Below are positions 1 to 12,300 of a stretch of 64,000 nucleotides of DNA, one piece after another (the stretch's first letter is position 1; each line of letters begins with the position of its first letter). Under the pieces are notes generated by a model. The model searched no databases and had not been told where the DNA came from. It saw only the letters and a program-made list of their open reading frames with translations. A program made the translations under genes and the position numbers. Origin of the DNA: Gymnogyps californianus (Eukaryota; Chordata; Aves; Accipitriformes; Cathartidae); assembly GCF_018139145.2 (NCBI RefSeq), contig NC_059474.1, forward strand, positions 37,342,344 through 37,406,343, given 5' to 3'.

Positions 1-194
1 ATAAAGTTCATCTGAATCTTGATTTAAAATTTAAGGGGGGGGGGAAATCAGATAACTGATTCTAAGTAATTCTTTCAAACATGTATATATATACACCTAT
101 CAGCAACAGTAAACAACTATTTGATTCCAATTCCATTAACCATAGCATTCTGATTCAATTTCTCTTTACATTTGACAAATGGAAAAAAGCTCAC
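1..194 (-). other. WWC2: WWC2 intron 7 (partial)
   Basis: Begins in gene sense with the donor GTGAGC after exon 7 and runs off the window. It contains a G9 run near 36-44. Nothing else is recognised. Confidence 0.85.
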
Positions 195-341
195 CTCACC
201 AGAAGTATCAGTCTGAGACCCTGTATCCAGAGTTTGTCTAGAAAAACACAGCTGGGAGTTTACAGAGCTGGAACTCAAGTTTGGTTCAGATGTCCCAATG
301 GTCTGGTCAAGATTGAATTTCTCTCTCAGCTTTGCAAGACT
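195..341 (-). CDS. WWC2: WWC2 exon 7 (Ser-rich region after the coiled coil)
   Basis: This 147-base exon (49 codons) has acceptor CTGGACAG/AGT and donor GGTGAG/GTGAGC. It reads [20 protein letters not shown] then [20 protein letters not shown] and GSQTDTSGE. It matches the WWC2 segment that begins SLAKL and contains LCLSRQTLD-GSQT; WWC1 differs here. The Ser/Thr-rich stretch is probably flexible and phosphorylatable, which is inference. The donor has an overlapping alternative 5 bases upstream (TCTG/GTGAGG) that changes phase; the chosen one fits the consensus better and keeps Gly-Glu aligned with Gly-Asp of relatives. Exon 8 is outside the window. Confidence 0.92.
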
Positions 342-3300
342 CTGTCCAGGAAACAGAGAAGGAGGTGGTGTTAAAGTTCCTTTGCACCTTACCGTGTTTA
401 TACCAATGTATCTCCAACAGATGTTTACATAAAAGACTCCATTATAAAAATTCTGGGTTTACTTCACATTAAACAAACTATCCTTTTAATCAAGCAGTTG
501 GTAGGTGACACTAAGAGTGACCAACACCTGTGACAATGTAAAAACTGCTCATGTGGTTTTCTGTGTGTCTTTTTTTTAACCTGTCAACCAATTAAGTATT
601 TGACTGATTAAAAACAAAGATCTGCTTTCAGAAATGGAAATAGGGCAATTTAGATTTGGAAAACTTTCACCGATTTAGAAAATGGCCATGCATCTCAAAA
701 ACATATCTCTCAATTTTGTCCACTTAATATTTTAAATTGTGGTTTAGAGGTAACATATGCATTGTACCTTTGTCCCGGTTTCAGCTGGGATAGGTTGATT
801 TTCTTCTTAGTAGCTGGTACAGCGTGTTTTGGATTTAGTGTGAGAATAGTGTTGATAACACTCTGATGATTTAGTTGTTGCTAAGTACTGCTTATCCTAA
901 GTTAAGGACTTTTCAGTTTCCCATGCTCTGCCAGCAAGCAGGTGTGCAAGAAGCTGGGAGGGAAGCATAGCCGGGGCAGCTGACCCGAACTAGCCAAAGG
1001 GGTATTCCATACCATGGAACATCATGCTCAGTACATAAACTGGGGGGAGCTGGCCGGGAGGGGCGGATTGCCGCTCAGGCATCGGTCAGCAGGTGGTGAG
1101 CAATTGCATTGTGCATCACTGGTTTTTTTTTCCCCTTGAGTTTTATTTCTTTTCTTTTTTTTTCTTTTCCTTTTTTTATTATATTCCTTTTCATTACAAT
1201 CACCATTATTATTATATATCATTATTATTGTTAGTATTATATTTTATTTTACTTTAGTTATTAAACTGCTCTTATCTCAACCCAGGAGTTTTACTTTTTT
1301 TTCCCCCAATCCTCCTCCCCATCCCACTGGGAGGGGGGAGCAGCTGTGTGGTGCTTAGTTGCTGGCTGGGTTAAACCACGACACTTACATACAAGTTCAG
1401 AAATCTATGTTCTCTGACACAGAGTGGCTTTTTGAACTAGGAATGTCACAGGCTTCAGTTTCTGCATCTGAAAATTGATTTTAATACTAGTTTGGCTCAA
1501 AGAATTTTGAGAATCCCTTAAAAAGTATAAAATGCAAAGTATTTATCATCAGGAAAGTGAGTCATGTTAAAACAAATCCACACAAAACTTATATCAGCCG
1601 TTCAAAATACCTTCATTAAATCCTGTTTTTCTCTCTCCCCTGAACTTATCGCCTTTCTGATGGACTTCAGTTCACTCAGGATGGCTTTGGCCTCACACAG
1701 TTCATACCCGCTCTGGCCTCCAGACATTTTTTGGTCAATTCTGTGGAAACAGAGAATATTAATACCAGATACAGAATAACACTAACATCTCTGCTGTTCT
1801 GCTTCAGGTGGAAGCATAGTTAGAGAACAGAAGGGAAGGAGATAAGAGATACCATTTCCTGTAACAGACATGCAAAGAAGAAAAAGGACATTGAAGTCTC
1901 CATTAAAATACTTACTACTTAATCCTTGGCAAAAACATCAAGCTATCTAACACACACACAGTGCCCAGTGAATGGCTTTTGCTGACATCAGGAAATTTCA
2001 TGGAAAAATACTTCTGATGACTTTAAAATCACCTCAGCTAAACTACTGGGGCCTTACCAAAGGCAGAGGCTCCACAAGCAATTTTAGTTGATCCAGTCTT
2101 AAAGACATTAAGGGGCACAGAGCACTGAAGACTCCTACACATGCTACCAGGAGTATAGCATTATTGCTGACAACACTGTCAAAATTCCCATCCCCACCAT
2201 AACTCTCTGCAGCATAGAAGCAGCTTTTGGGTACACCTTTCATACTATTAACTGTTTGTGATCCTTACAGAAGCAGAATTTATTAGTAGTAGTATTCCTC
2301 TACCCAGACCCACATCGTGACATGGGCAGACAGGCAAGCTTCTTGGTACTAATCAGCCTTGCAGAGAAGAAACGTAACCAGCACCATTCTCGTCTCAGCT
2401 TCCCTCTCATTCACCCTAATCCTAGGCATTAACCGTCTGGAACAGCTGTTCTGCTCAGCCAGTCACCAGGCTCTCTTTATTCACAAAATCTCTGGATAAT
2501 TAATACCATATGTCATATATTGGACAATTTATTAAATTCCTGGACTATCAATGATTTTAAAAACTGTAACTTAAAAAAAAAACACCGAAAAGCCCCTAAA
2601 CTTAGAGATAAAAAGATATTTCATTTTAGTATTTCCATATTTACTTCAAGAAGTACAGTTTGTAAACACATTTCTCTGATCTCTAGTTTAACTGAATATT
2701 TCATAGCATCATAGAAATGACTGCAGCTGTGCTTCACAAAATTAAAAGCAACTGCCATCTTCACAAAAGTCAAGCATTTAGTAGAGAATACATTCTTTTA
2801 TAATGCAATTGGTTTTCTGTTTTTATCATCATCCATCATCTTTGCTGGAAGACATTAACCTTGTGAGTGAGGAATGAACAAACACTTTAATAATCAGAAG
2901 TGATCTCGAGCATCTCCTGCAAGAACGCCAACTTGCACAAAATACCTGTAACTGGATTCTATTTTTCTTCCAGTTTTCTGCACAAAGATATCAAGGTTCT
3001 AAAGCAGTCTTTAAAGCTGTGAGCATGTCTGTTTTCCTTTCTCCACATTTCAGTTTTTATGCAAACTAGAACTGCATTTGTGTAAGAAAATTACCTATGT
3101 GACTCAGCACTCAGATTCCTATTCAAGGATGTATTTGTTTCAGCTTGAAAGTTCCTCAAACTCTTTCATAGGTAGGCACTTACTTACTGTCTGACAAGAC
3201 TCAGTTTTTGGTAACTTATCAGGTTGCTAAGGTCAAATAGATACAGGATATGCCAACAATTGGGATCATGAATGAACAGTTGGGTAATACACCACATGCT

Positions 3301-6300
3301 GCCTAGTAATATGATGTGCCACATTCAAATCGCAACTGCTTTTTTCTGTATATAATTAAGATGGACAAGAAGGATCTCTGACATATAAGATATTCCACCT
3401 TCCTGTTTTAAATTAATGGGATTAGTATTGTTTGAAAGTGGCTGACTGAATTTTAAAAACAAACGTCCATTGTGTTTCTGTGGAATGCTGTTGACAGTTT
3501 CTGAAACATGCTTTGGATTCCTATCAAAATGGCTTGTGAGCAAGCTGCTTTAAAACAATACTTCATTGTTGAATTAATATAATAAAACCAGCATGATTAG
3601 CTAACCTTTAATCCTGGGACAGCAGCATGAGTTTTTATTACCTTAAGCTTTAGAATCAATACGTCTTTCTTCTTCTAAATTTTACTTCAAATGAAATCCG
3701 ATTTATAGTTAAATAAATTCAATCAACTATCCTTTTCTCCGTTCACTCCTCGCTAGTCTTTATATATTTAAATAACAAACAAATCTTACATTTCTGGTTT
3801 AGTCAAAATGAAGGAGGATAGAGACTTGACTGGCATCCTCCTAAGGTGCTGAAGGTTTTCAGTTCCCAATTGACTTCAAATTCTTCATACTAGAAAAACA
3901 TTTTTCATCCATTTTGACATGTCCCTAGTTGTGACTGGCCATTTCCTGGACCAGATTTTTTTTCTCCCACTTAAAAAAATTCCTACCGTATAGAACTGAT
4001 CTATTAAAATACATAGGCAATAGCCTACAAAATGCTTTGATTAGAACTGGGAACTGACCTCCAGTCTCTCAGCTCCAAACGCATTTGCTCTCACCCTTTG
4101 CAAATCACTTCTCTGCATTTTAGTACTCTCCCTGTAAGATGGAAATGCACTTCCCCTCTCCCACCTTTTGTCCATCTTCCCTATATATTCTGCAAGCTCT
4201 CCAGGATACAGATTCTTACTTGTCTGACAGTACGCTGCCATACACAGGACGTCCTGAGAAAAAGGGTAAATGAATCCAGACAATATTACATTAACATTGC
4301 AACACTGCTTCTGCTACTGGAACTAGTGTACTAAGAGCACACAGCTCAGCATTTTACTGTGTAAATGTATCCTTAATGTATGGGTACATACCACAAGACA
4401 CAGAACAATGAGCATTAATAAATTTCTGTTCACATTAGTCAAGAAAACACACTTGTTAGCAAGGTTTCCTCTGCAGCAAGTTCTCTGTGGTGACAGTTCC
4501 AGTAACATTTAATATTTTAGGGCCCAACTTTGTAAGTCAGGAGCAGCAGGGAGTGCTCAGACCGAAAAAAATTCATTCCCTAATAATCCAACTGGTTAAA
4601 TATCCAGAATGCTCACCCAGTTCAGCATCAGCCCTTTGGACACCAGGCATCCCAGCAACTGGAACAAAGAAAGTCAGGTCTCTAATCCTCAAATTGTGAC
4701 TCATCTCAAACCCTGCACAGTTGTGCACCATTTATACCTCCGAGAACAGCATCCTCCTCTCTCTCTCTCTCTCTTTTGAGCTCAGAGGTAGAGAAGGAGG
4801 AAAGACAGACCTAATTACTTTTTCAAATTTTTTTTTTTTTACAATTTTTTAAACAGGACACGCAAAGCAGCTAAATTCTTCCTCCGGACCCTTAACCACT
4901 GCCTTTCTTTCTGCCTCTGTGCAACACAAGCCACCTCATGGAAAAAAAATAGGAGGGGGAACAGATTTCTCATGTTAACACTTGCACAATAGGTTTGCCA
5001 TTTCTACAGATTTCCTGCTTCCTAACTACAACAAAAAGAGTTATTAGATTCTCATTTTTCCCCCGAATAGTTCTCTCACATAAGATGGATTCAATTCCGT
5101 GCTAGAAAAAGAAAGCAGGTGACTGAATTAAGTCAGTTTCAACTATTTTCTTTTACTCACTGTTGCAGTGTTTCAAAGCCCTGTTCCTTGTACAGCAGCT
5201 CTTGCTTCATCTGAGAGAGTTCCCTCTTCAGCTTCTTAACCTTGTGTGTTAAATCAAAGCAAGAGTTAGAAAATTCCTCTTGTTAAAAGGCAGAACACAT
5301 GGCTTTGAACAATTAATGTATTCTCTACATCAGATGAGACCAAAAAAAGAGAGTAAATTGCTCTACTGACACATATTAAAAACAAAAGGATCTGTTCTCT
5401 TCCTGATGTCTACGGGCAACATGCTTTAGTATTAAAGGGACACAAGCAGATTAAATCACATTCCTTATTTGTATCGATACCACACTGTGTTATTAAACCT
5501 GAGAGAACTTTAACAAGTAATTTACTTCTCACTTGTTAAGTACGCATTCCAACTGTCCTACAGGGACATGCCTGTTTATTCTTAGGCTTATTATATTTTC
5601 ACTTTTTCATTCCAGGAAGCTCTCAAGTCATTTGCACTGTAAAAGACAAAGCATGGACTCTCCCCCCTCCCCCATGAACCATCCTTTCTTATAAAGCTTT
5701 ACAGACACTGGATCCCTAAATATATAATTCACATCCATTTAATTCAAAGACAACAATCACTAAACACATCTGGATCGCAAATATATGCGTCTATTTAATA
5801 GAAATGTCTTTGGCAAAACATTCCCTACTTTCCCTAAATTTGCATGCTCAATTGCTTTTTAATCTTAATATTGCTATTTCAGATGTTAGCAGATTTGAGT
5901 ATACTACAAAATATTTATGAATCAAGATTAAATAAAAAATCCTCCATTTAATTTTTTATGTCATCCTTCCCAAATGCACTTTAGTACACTCACTATGTAC
6001 AAAGTTTCTGGACCACCTATAAAGAACTGTACTTTAACACAAATTAAAATTAATCCTCAGCATACACACAGAGACAGAAATGCCTAGTCCCAAATTTTGG
6101 TATTTATACATCTATACCCGGCTTGTTTGCACTCTACATACTAGCCAGATATTGTTAGGCTTTTTAACTTTCCCATCAGTAAGGTGAAAAAAGGAAAAGC
6201 CTGCTGAAGTCCCCTGCTCTCACCTACCATCGTGAAATTCTTGCTTCTTTTCATATAGGTCCTCAGATATTCAACTCTTCTGAAAAATGGATTATATTAA

Positions 6301-9300
6301 AATGAAGAATTTTGACCACTTTAACTGAAATTAATTTCAAAATATGTCTCCAAGACTTCCTTAGACTTCCTACTCAGTGCTATTCTTCAAATTTAAAAAA
6401 AAAAAAAAAAAAAGCATGCCAGGTGACTAAAAGTACTGAACATCAGCAGCTGCTGTAGCTTTCCAAGAGACTTAAAATGCTTTGTATATCTAAAATAACC
6501 AGTGATTTGCGGGATCTTTGTATGGGTTTGTAAATAATACTTAGGCATTCAAGTTTGTAGCTCCTGGCTAATGAATTTTCTGTGACAGAAATAAAATGCT
6601 TTCAATCTCCATTTTCTCCAAAGCAAAATCTGTTCTCTAGATTGGGGGTTAGGCTTTTGGAAACTATCATCACTAGTTGCTTTACTTCACAGAAAACTGT
6701 TTTTATTTTGACCATACTGAATAGTTAGCATGATAAATAGACAATGTCTCTAAGTACACATTCAGCGTTCCTTAACTATTTCTTCCCTGACTAGCACAAA
6801 AACCCCCAAAATAATCTCTCAAGTGTTCTGATCAAGATTATAGAAAATGAACAACTATCACCTCTATGTTCAAGGTAATGTGTAAAACATGAAAGAAGTC
6901 CCAACTTTTCTGAGAAACACAGAATGGGTAAACTTTTTTTTTTTAAATCAGAAATGTGAATTTATTATAATAGCAGAAGGCACACTTGATTTCAACTTAG
7001 AGGACTGCACCTCTCAGAAACCCTTACATTTTTCCTCAAGATCATCTTCTGAGTGTCCTCTGCCATAATTCATCATCATTTCATTATCAAGAAATGTAAG
7101 TTAGGCACATTATCCTAGAAGGATGTGACCTACATCATAATATAGACTCTGTGTTTACTGCATCATACGTGCATTAAACTATTCTTGTGCTCCTTATCTT
7201 TTCCTTCAAAACTTTCATAATTCCCACTTTTTCACAACTCTTCACTTCTTTTATCCTTCATCCCCTTTCTACTGCTTCTGCACATCATCTTAAGTCATTT
7301 CACAGGCCTCTCACTTCCTCCTCCTAACTGCCTCTTCAAGCAGGCTCCTGCGCTAACCCCCTTCTATTCCCAGAACTCGAGTACTAATGGAACAACAATG
7401 ACAACCCCCCCGCCTTGTTACTTTATAAAGGTGCATTCCCTACTCACTGCTAAAACATACTGTGATCACATATGCTTTGTGTTGTTTGAATTATCTTACT
7501 GATTACTAATTAAGACCCCAAATGGGCCCACTCAAAGTCCACTACAGGATCAGATCCTGCAATTTTAATCTTGTGAGAAAGGTCTGTCTTCTCCTGCTAA
7601 TTTCATTTAACAGCTGTCTGATTTCTGTCATATTTTCTCCACGACCTATTGCGCAATAGGCAATTCATGTATCCAAAAGGCTCCACATGCATATATTAAG
7701 CACAGCTAACATGGAAAAGGCCAAAGGCCAATTCAGAACTTCCTCGAATGCTGGAGTTTCCCTCCTCCAGCCGCCATTAACCTCATGATACCAGTAAGCC
7801 TCAGCCAGCATGAGAGAAACAGGTTTAGTACATCTGACCTAATAGTTCACTAAACAATGTGCAAATTCTAACTAGCTGGCTAGCAGCTTACTAGACTAAC
7901 TTTGTTTCCCATTAAGTCCATGCATGCATATACTGTAAAATGCCAAAAGGTGGCATATTAGCAAGCACCCTCAAACATTCAAATAAGGGCAAACTATGGT
8001 AATAGTCATACCTCTCTTGCCATCTTCCATGAAAACCACTTTCCAGCCCTAGCATCACAGGGCTCCACTTTTTCTTATCTCAATGATTTTCATATCCAGT
8101 GGCTTTGGATGACAACACATTTTATGCTGATACAGATATTCTTGGACTGCACCCTTCTAAACTCTGCAGACAAGATTCAGGTCACCTATTTTAGGCACAT
8201 ATGCAACTTGGACTCTGCAATGCCAATAAATCAGGTGTTGGGAACCAGCAGGATATTAGGCTCCTTGACTCCAAGAAACAACGAAGAGAGGAAAGCACCT
8301 CCAAAAAATGAATTACTGTGATTAAGACATCTGCCTCTCTCCTCAGTGAACAAATTGTAGATCTGCAGCCAAGAGGTGATTCAGTGTTTCTGCATCTTGA
8401 GCTGGGAGGTGATCAGAGCTAAGTAACAGGAAAAACTGAGTACAGGACCATGTCTGAATTTTCCCCTCTCTGACTTGTAGGTGACTATATTTAAATTTGG
8501 TCATGTGTTTTGTTCTTCAACACCACTGTTAATTTCCCAAGTATACTACTGATCCCCTTGCCAAAGGGAACATCTGTTACTGCTTCACTCATTTTAGAAA
8601 GAAGCTCTCGCCTTGTCTTTTCATTCTTGTTCCTGACAGGGTCCTTACTGCTGTTGATTCTCCCTACTAAACTTACAAAATTTTTCCTCCCACCTCCTCC
8701 AGTGTTGAAATAAGTTCTCACACTAACCACCTTCCCTTCTCCTTAAAGGATAAGGGACTACAAATTGAGATTGGTAAGGATGAACAGGTGTACAAGCAGT
8801 CAGGAGGGCAACATCCGGACACCAGGTTTACAGTGTATTCCATCCCTGATTTATACTGGGTTTTGAAATTTTAATGAGCTACTCCACAGTTCCTTTTAAA
8901 CATTAATTGTTTGGACTCCTAATCATAATTCTTACTCCAGGTGAAGGAGGATGTTACTCTCAGAGGCTTCTATGAGTGCTGCTCTGTGCAGAAACCAGGA
9001 GGGGGCAATGGAAGAGCTGAGTAACTGCTGTTGTTTGTGCTGCTTCTGCTCCCGCAGAGCCTGTATTCCAGCCCTCATCGGAGGACTATGCTGTGAGGTG
9101 CTGTCTTTTTAACCTGCATGGTTTGATCTAACTTTTTTCATTACTAACTACAGAAAGCCTAGGCTATCCATAGAGCATTATATGCCACAGCTTAAATAAA
9201 TGAACTCCCTATATAGATTTTAAATATCTTTCACACCATTTCGTCCTTATTCAAGATAAATTCACTAGAGACTAACCTGTGAATGAAAGTTCTTTATATG

Positions 9301-12300
9301 GAGTCTGTTAGTGACCATGCTGAACACAGTTGACCAAATAATGGATTTTTGTTCATTAGCAATTTCAAAATGCGAACACAAACTTTCATTCTTGATCTGA
9401 ACTGTTCCATTTTGACAAAACAGAGCAAAAGTTTCACACCATTATTGAAAAGTGCTTTTTAAATCAACAGAAATTTGTGAGGCAGTTCAAGTAGCTAATG
9501 GTGCATTTCTCAGAAGAAAAATAGTGTAAAAACAGTCATCTAGCTGCAGCTCACCTTGGCCTACTACTTCTCTATTTTCACCTAAAGATTTTTACTCTTC
9601 TTTTTAAAAACAAAAGCATACAAGTGAAAATAGTTACCAGATTTATTTAAAGCCACATCTAGTTAGAATATCTGTCAAAGTTTCCCCAAAATGTGTTACC
9701 TGAAAGTAACAGACAGCTTTAAAAATTCATTAAGAACCTCTGAATGGTATTTAATGAGAATACTAGGAGGTTTCAGTACCAGGGTACAAGATATGACTGC
9801 TAGTTCAAGCTTTGCTTATTCTATAGTCATAAACTTTGCACATAGAATACAAATGAATATGAGTTAAGCACTCTCACCCTTAATCTTGTAGTGGAGATTT
9901 CAGCCTTCAGAATGTCAGGGTCATACTTTGTGCTTGATGAGGAGCCTGAGAACACTTTTTTAAAAAGACAAAAAAGGACAAATATTTAAGTACTTTTAAA
10001 TCATTAATTAGTCCCTTCCTCGATGAATCCACATTGATCTAAAACTACAAAATGCAGAAAAACATATAATACTTAAAAAAAAAAAAGAATTCTTTTATAG
10101 AGTAGTCAGCTTTGCAGGATGGCAATAATTAATGAATAATCAAAATTTCCCCCTTTTTCCCCTACCACTATTTGGTATCTCTCCTCCTTTGCTTATGCCA
10201 GGATCCTAAAGCAGCACCTCTTTCTCCCTGGCTTTCTACCCCTTGCTTTCTGTTCCCATTCTTCTAGCTGAGCCATCTCGCGACCACCTCTTCCTGGAAG
10301 TTGTAATTTCTAAGGAGATTTCTGGAAAGCAGAAGAAGATTTATTCAGAAGCCTCAGAGGTCCACCACTCAGTTCATCCACAGCTGTACATGTTACTTTT
10401 ATCACACTATCTACTTCTAAGAGAGATGTCTGGACAACACCAGGCCTCTGACAGCACTTTACTGCATGCCAGTTCCTTGCCCAACATTGTAACATGTATC
10501 TCTACTTCACCCTTGATCACAGCACACAGGCTCCAAAATTATTGTATGCTATTCTTATAAAGCAGCAACAAATTCCCTTCTTGGTCTATTGCAGACACCT
10601 GTCAACACAGTAGGGTCATTTCAGTATGCAGCCATGAAGTGCAAGAGATCCTATTTACTTTGAACCTAGATTTGGCAGAATTTTGTTCTGACAAACTGCA
10701 TGACAAAATAGATTTCGGAGCCAACTGCTCTAAACCATGGCTCAAAGGAGTTCAATTGTATCAGAGAGAAGACTGTTCTCTCCAGCAGAATATCTTTATA
10801 CTAAATTAAAAAAAAAAGTAGGGATGCTATCTCTAAAAAAGCCAGAGTACAAGGTGTTCATAGCAAACCTTGAAAACTCATCCTAAAGAGAAACAGGATC
10901 CCCTGCAAGGCACAGATCAAAGAAGTTACATTGTATTCTCTACTGTACTTACAGCTTGTACGAGAGCTTGATTTTTCTTTGTAGGCATCATTCAACCGTA
11001 CATACTCATCCAGTGCAAGTGCTAACCTCTGTTCTTTCACCTGGTACAGTTCTTTCTGAGTACTGAGAGCATCCTGGGCTATCATAAGATAATCTTTTAA
11101 CATTCTCTCTTGTTCTTGCCTCCATTGTTTCCTGGGATCTTCTATTTGTGTTGTTTCTTTATGAGAGAAAAAGAAAGGATTTAAAGAGACCTCTGCTGAA
11201 ATCGGTTGACAACTAAACTGTTTCTTTGCCTGTAATCCAGTTATAGAAGTCTAAACCATAGCTTGCCTTCGATTACTAAGCAGATGCTCAATTTTATTTA
11301 AGTTTTTCTTTGCCACAATAGTGTGTGTAAGAAACAGTATTTAAGGGATCAATTGCAAAATTAGGAATTAGGGTACAACAGGTAAACACCTATGTAGATC
11401 ATTCCCACATCTTCAACCTTGAATTAATAACATCCTAAAACTCAAGAAAAAAACTTTTTTTTTTGCATTAATTTGGAAATAATTGGATCAATAGTCTTTC
11501 AATGACATCTTAAAATTGAATGCATTTCTGAACAAAAATGAAAAGCAATCTTAGCTATTGCTTTTTTTTTTCCAACTCCCCTCCTCCCCACTTCATTAAT
11601 TTTTACAGCCATATGTTATTCATGTTTTAGTGGTTATCTCTCTCCTTTCCCTCTACGAAAACAGTTTTATCTTTTCCCCGTAACTGAACTAACAGATCAT
11701 TAACTCTCCAGATCATCTCACCTAACTCTATCCCTATTCCTGCTAGGCATCTGATCCAAGATACAACTTTCTTTTATGGTCAACAGGCAGTGAGGGCCGC
11801 CCTCAGAGGGCACTTCACTCCATCAAAGACAGGTGCCCACCATACATGGGACCGAACTGCCTTTTTGAGGTGTCTACTTCTTTCCACTGATTATCCAGGT
11901 AATATAAATGAGCAGACTGGAACAGGCCCTTAATTCACGAAGGGCTTCAGGTCAACCATTTTAACTCCAGCAGCCACACAGAAGACAGACTTGGAAAGAA
12001 TGCGTAGACAAGAGGATCAGACATAACATAGTGGTATATATTAAGAAAGTATGTGATGAGATCAATTTAATTGTAGGTTTTAAGATTTTTTTTTTTTTAA
12101 TGTAAACATGCAAAGAGGAAGAGTTAAGGCTGAATGTTCAATCTCATCATTAATATCTCCTGATTTAGTTCAGCACTTTTTGAAGCTGTACAATGAATAT
12201 TCTTCCTTTAAAGCTGTACTAAGTACAAAAACATTTTCGTAAGACATAGCCATGAAAAGTTTGAAATCTAAACGCAAACATGCACCACACTGCATTTTCT

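Noticed and set aside
11800..11816. Small palindrome GCCCTCAGAGGGC in intron 2
   Set aside because: Short and isolated, with no second motif or context to suggest a function.
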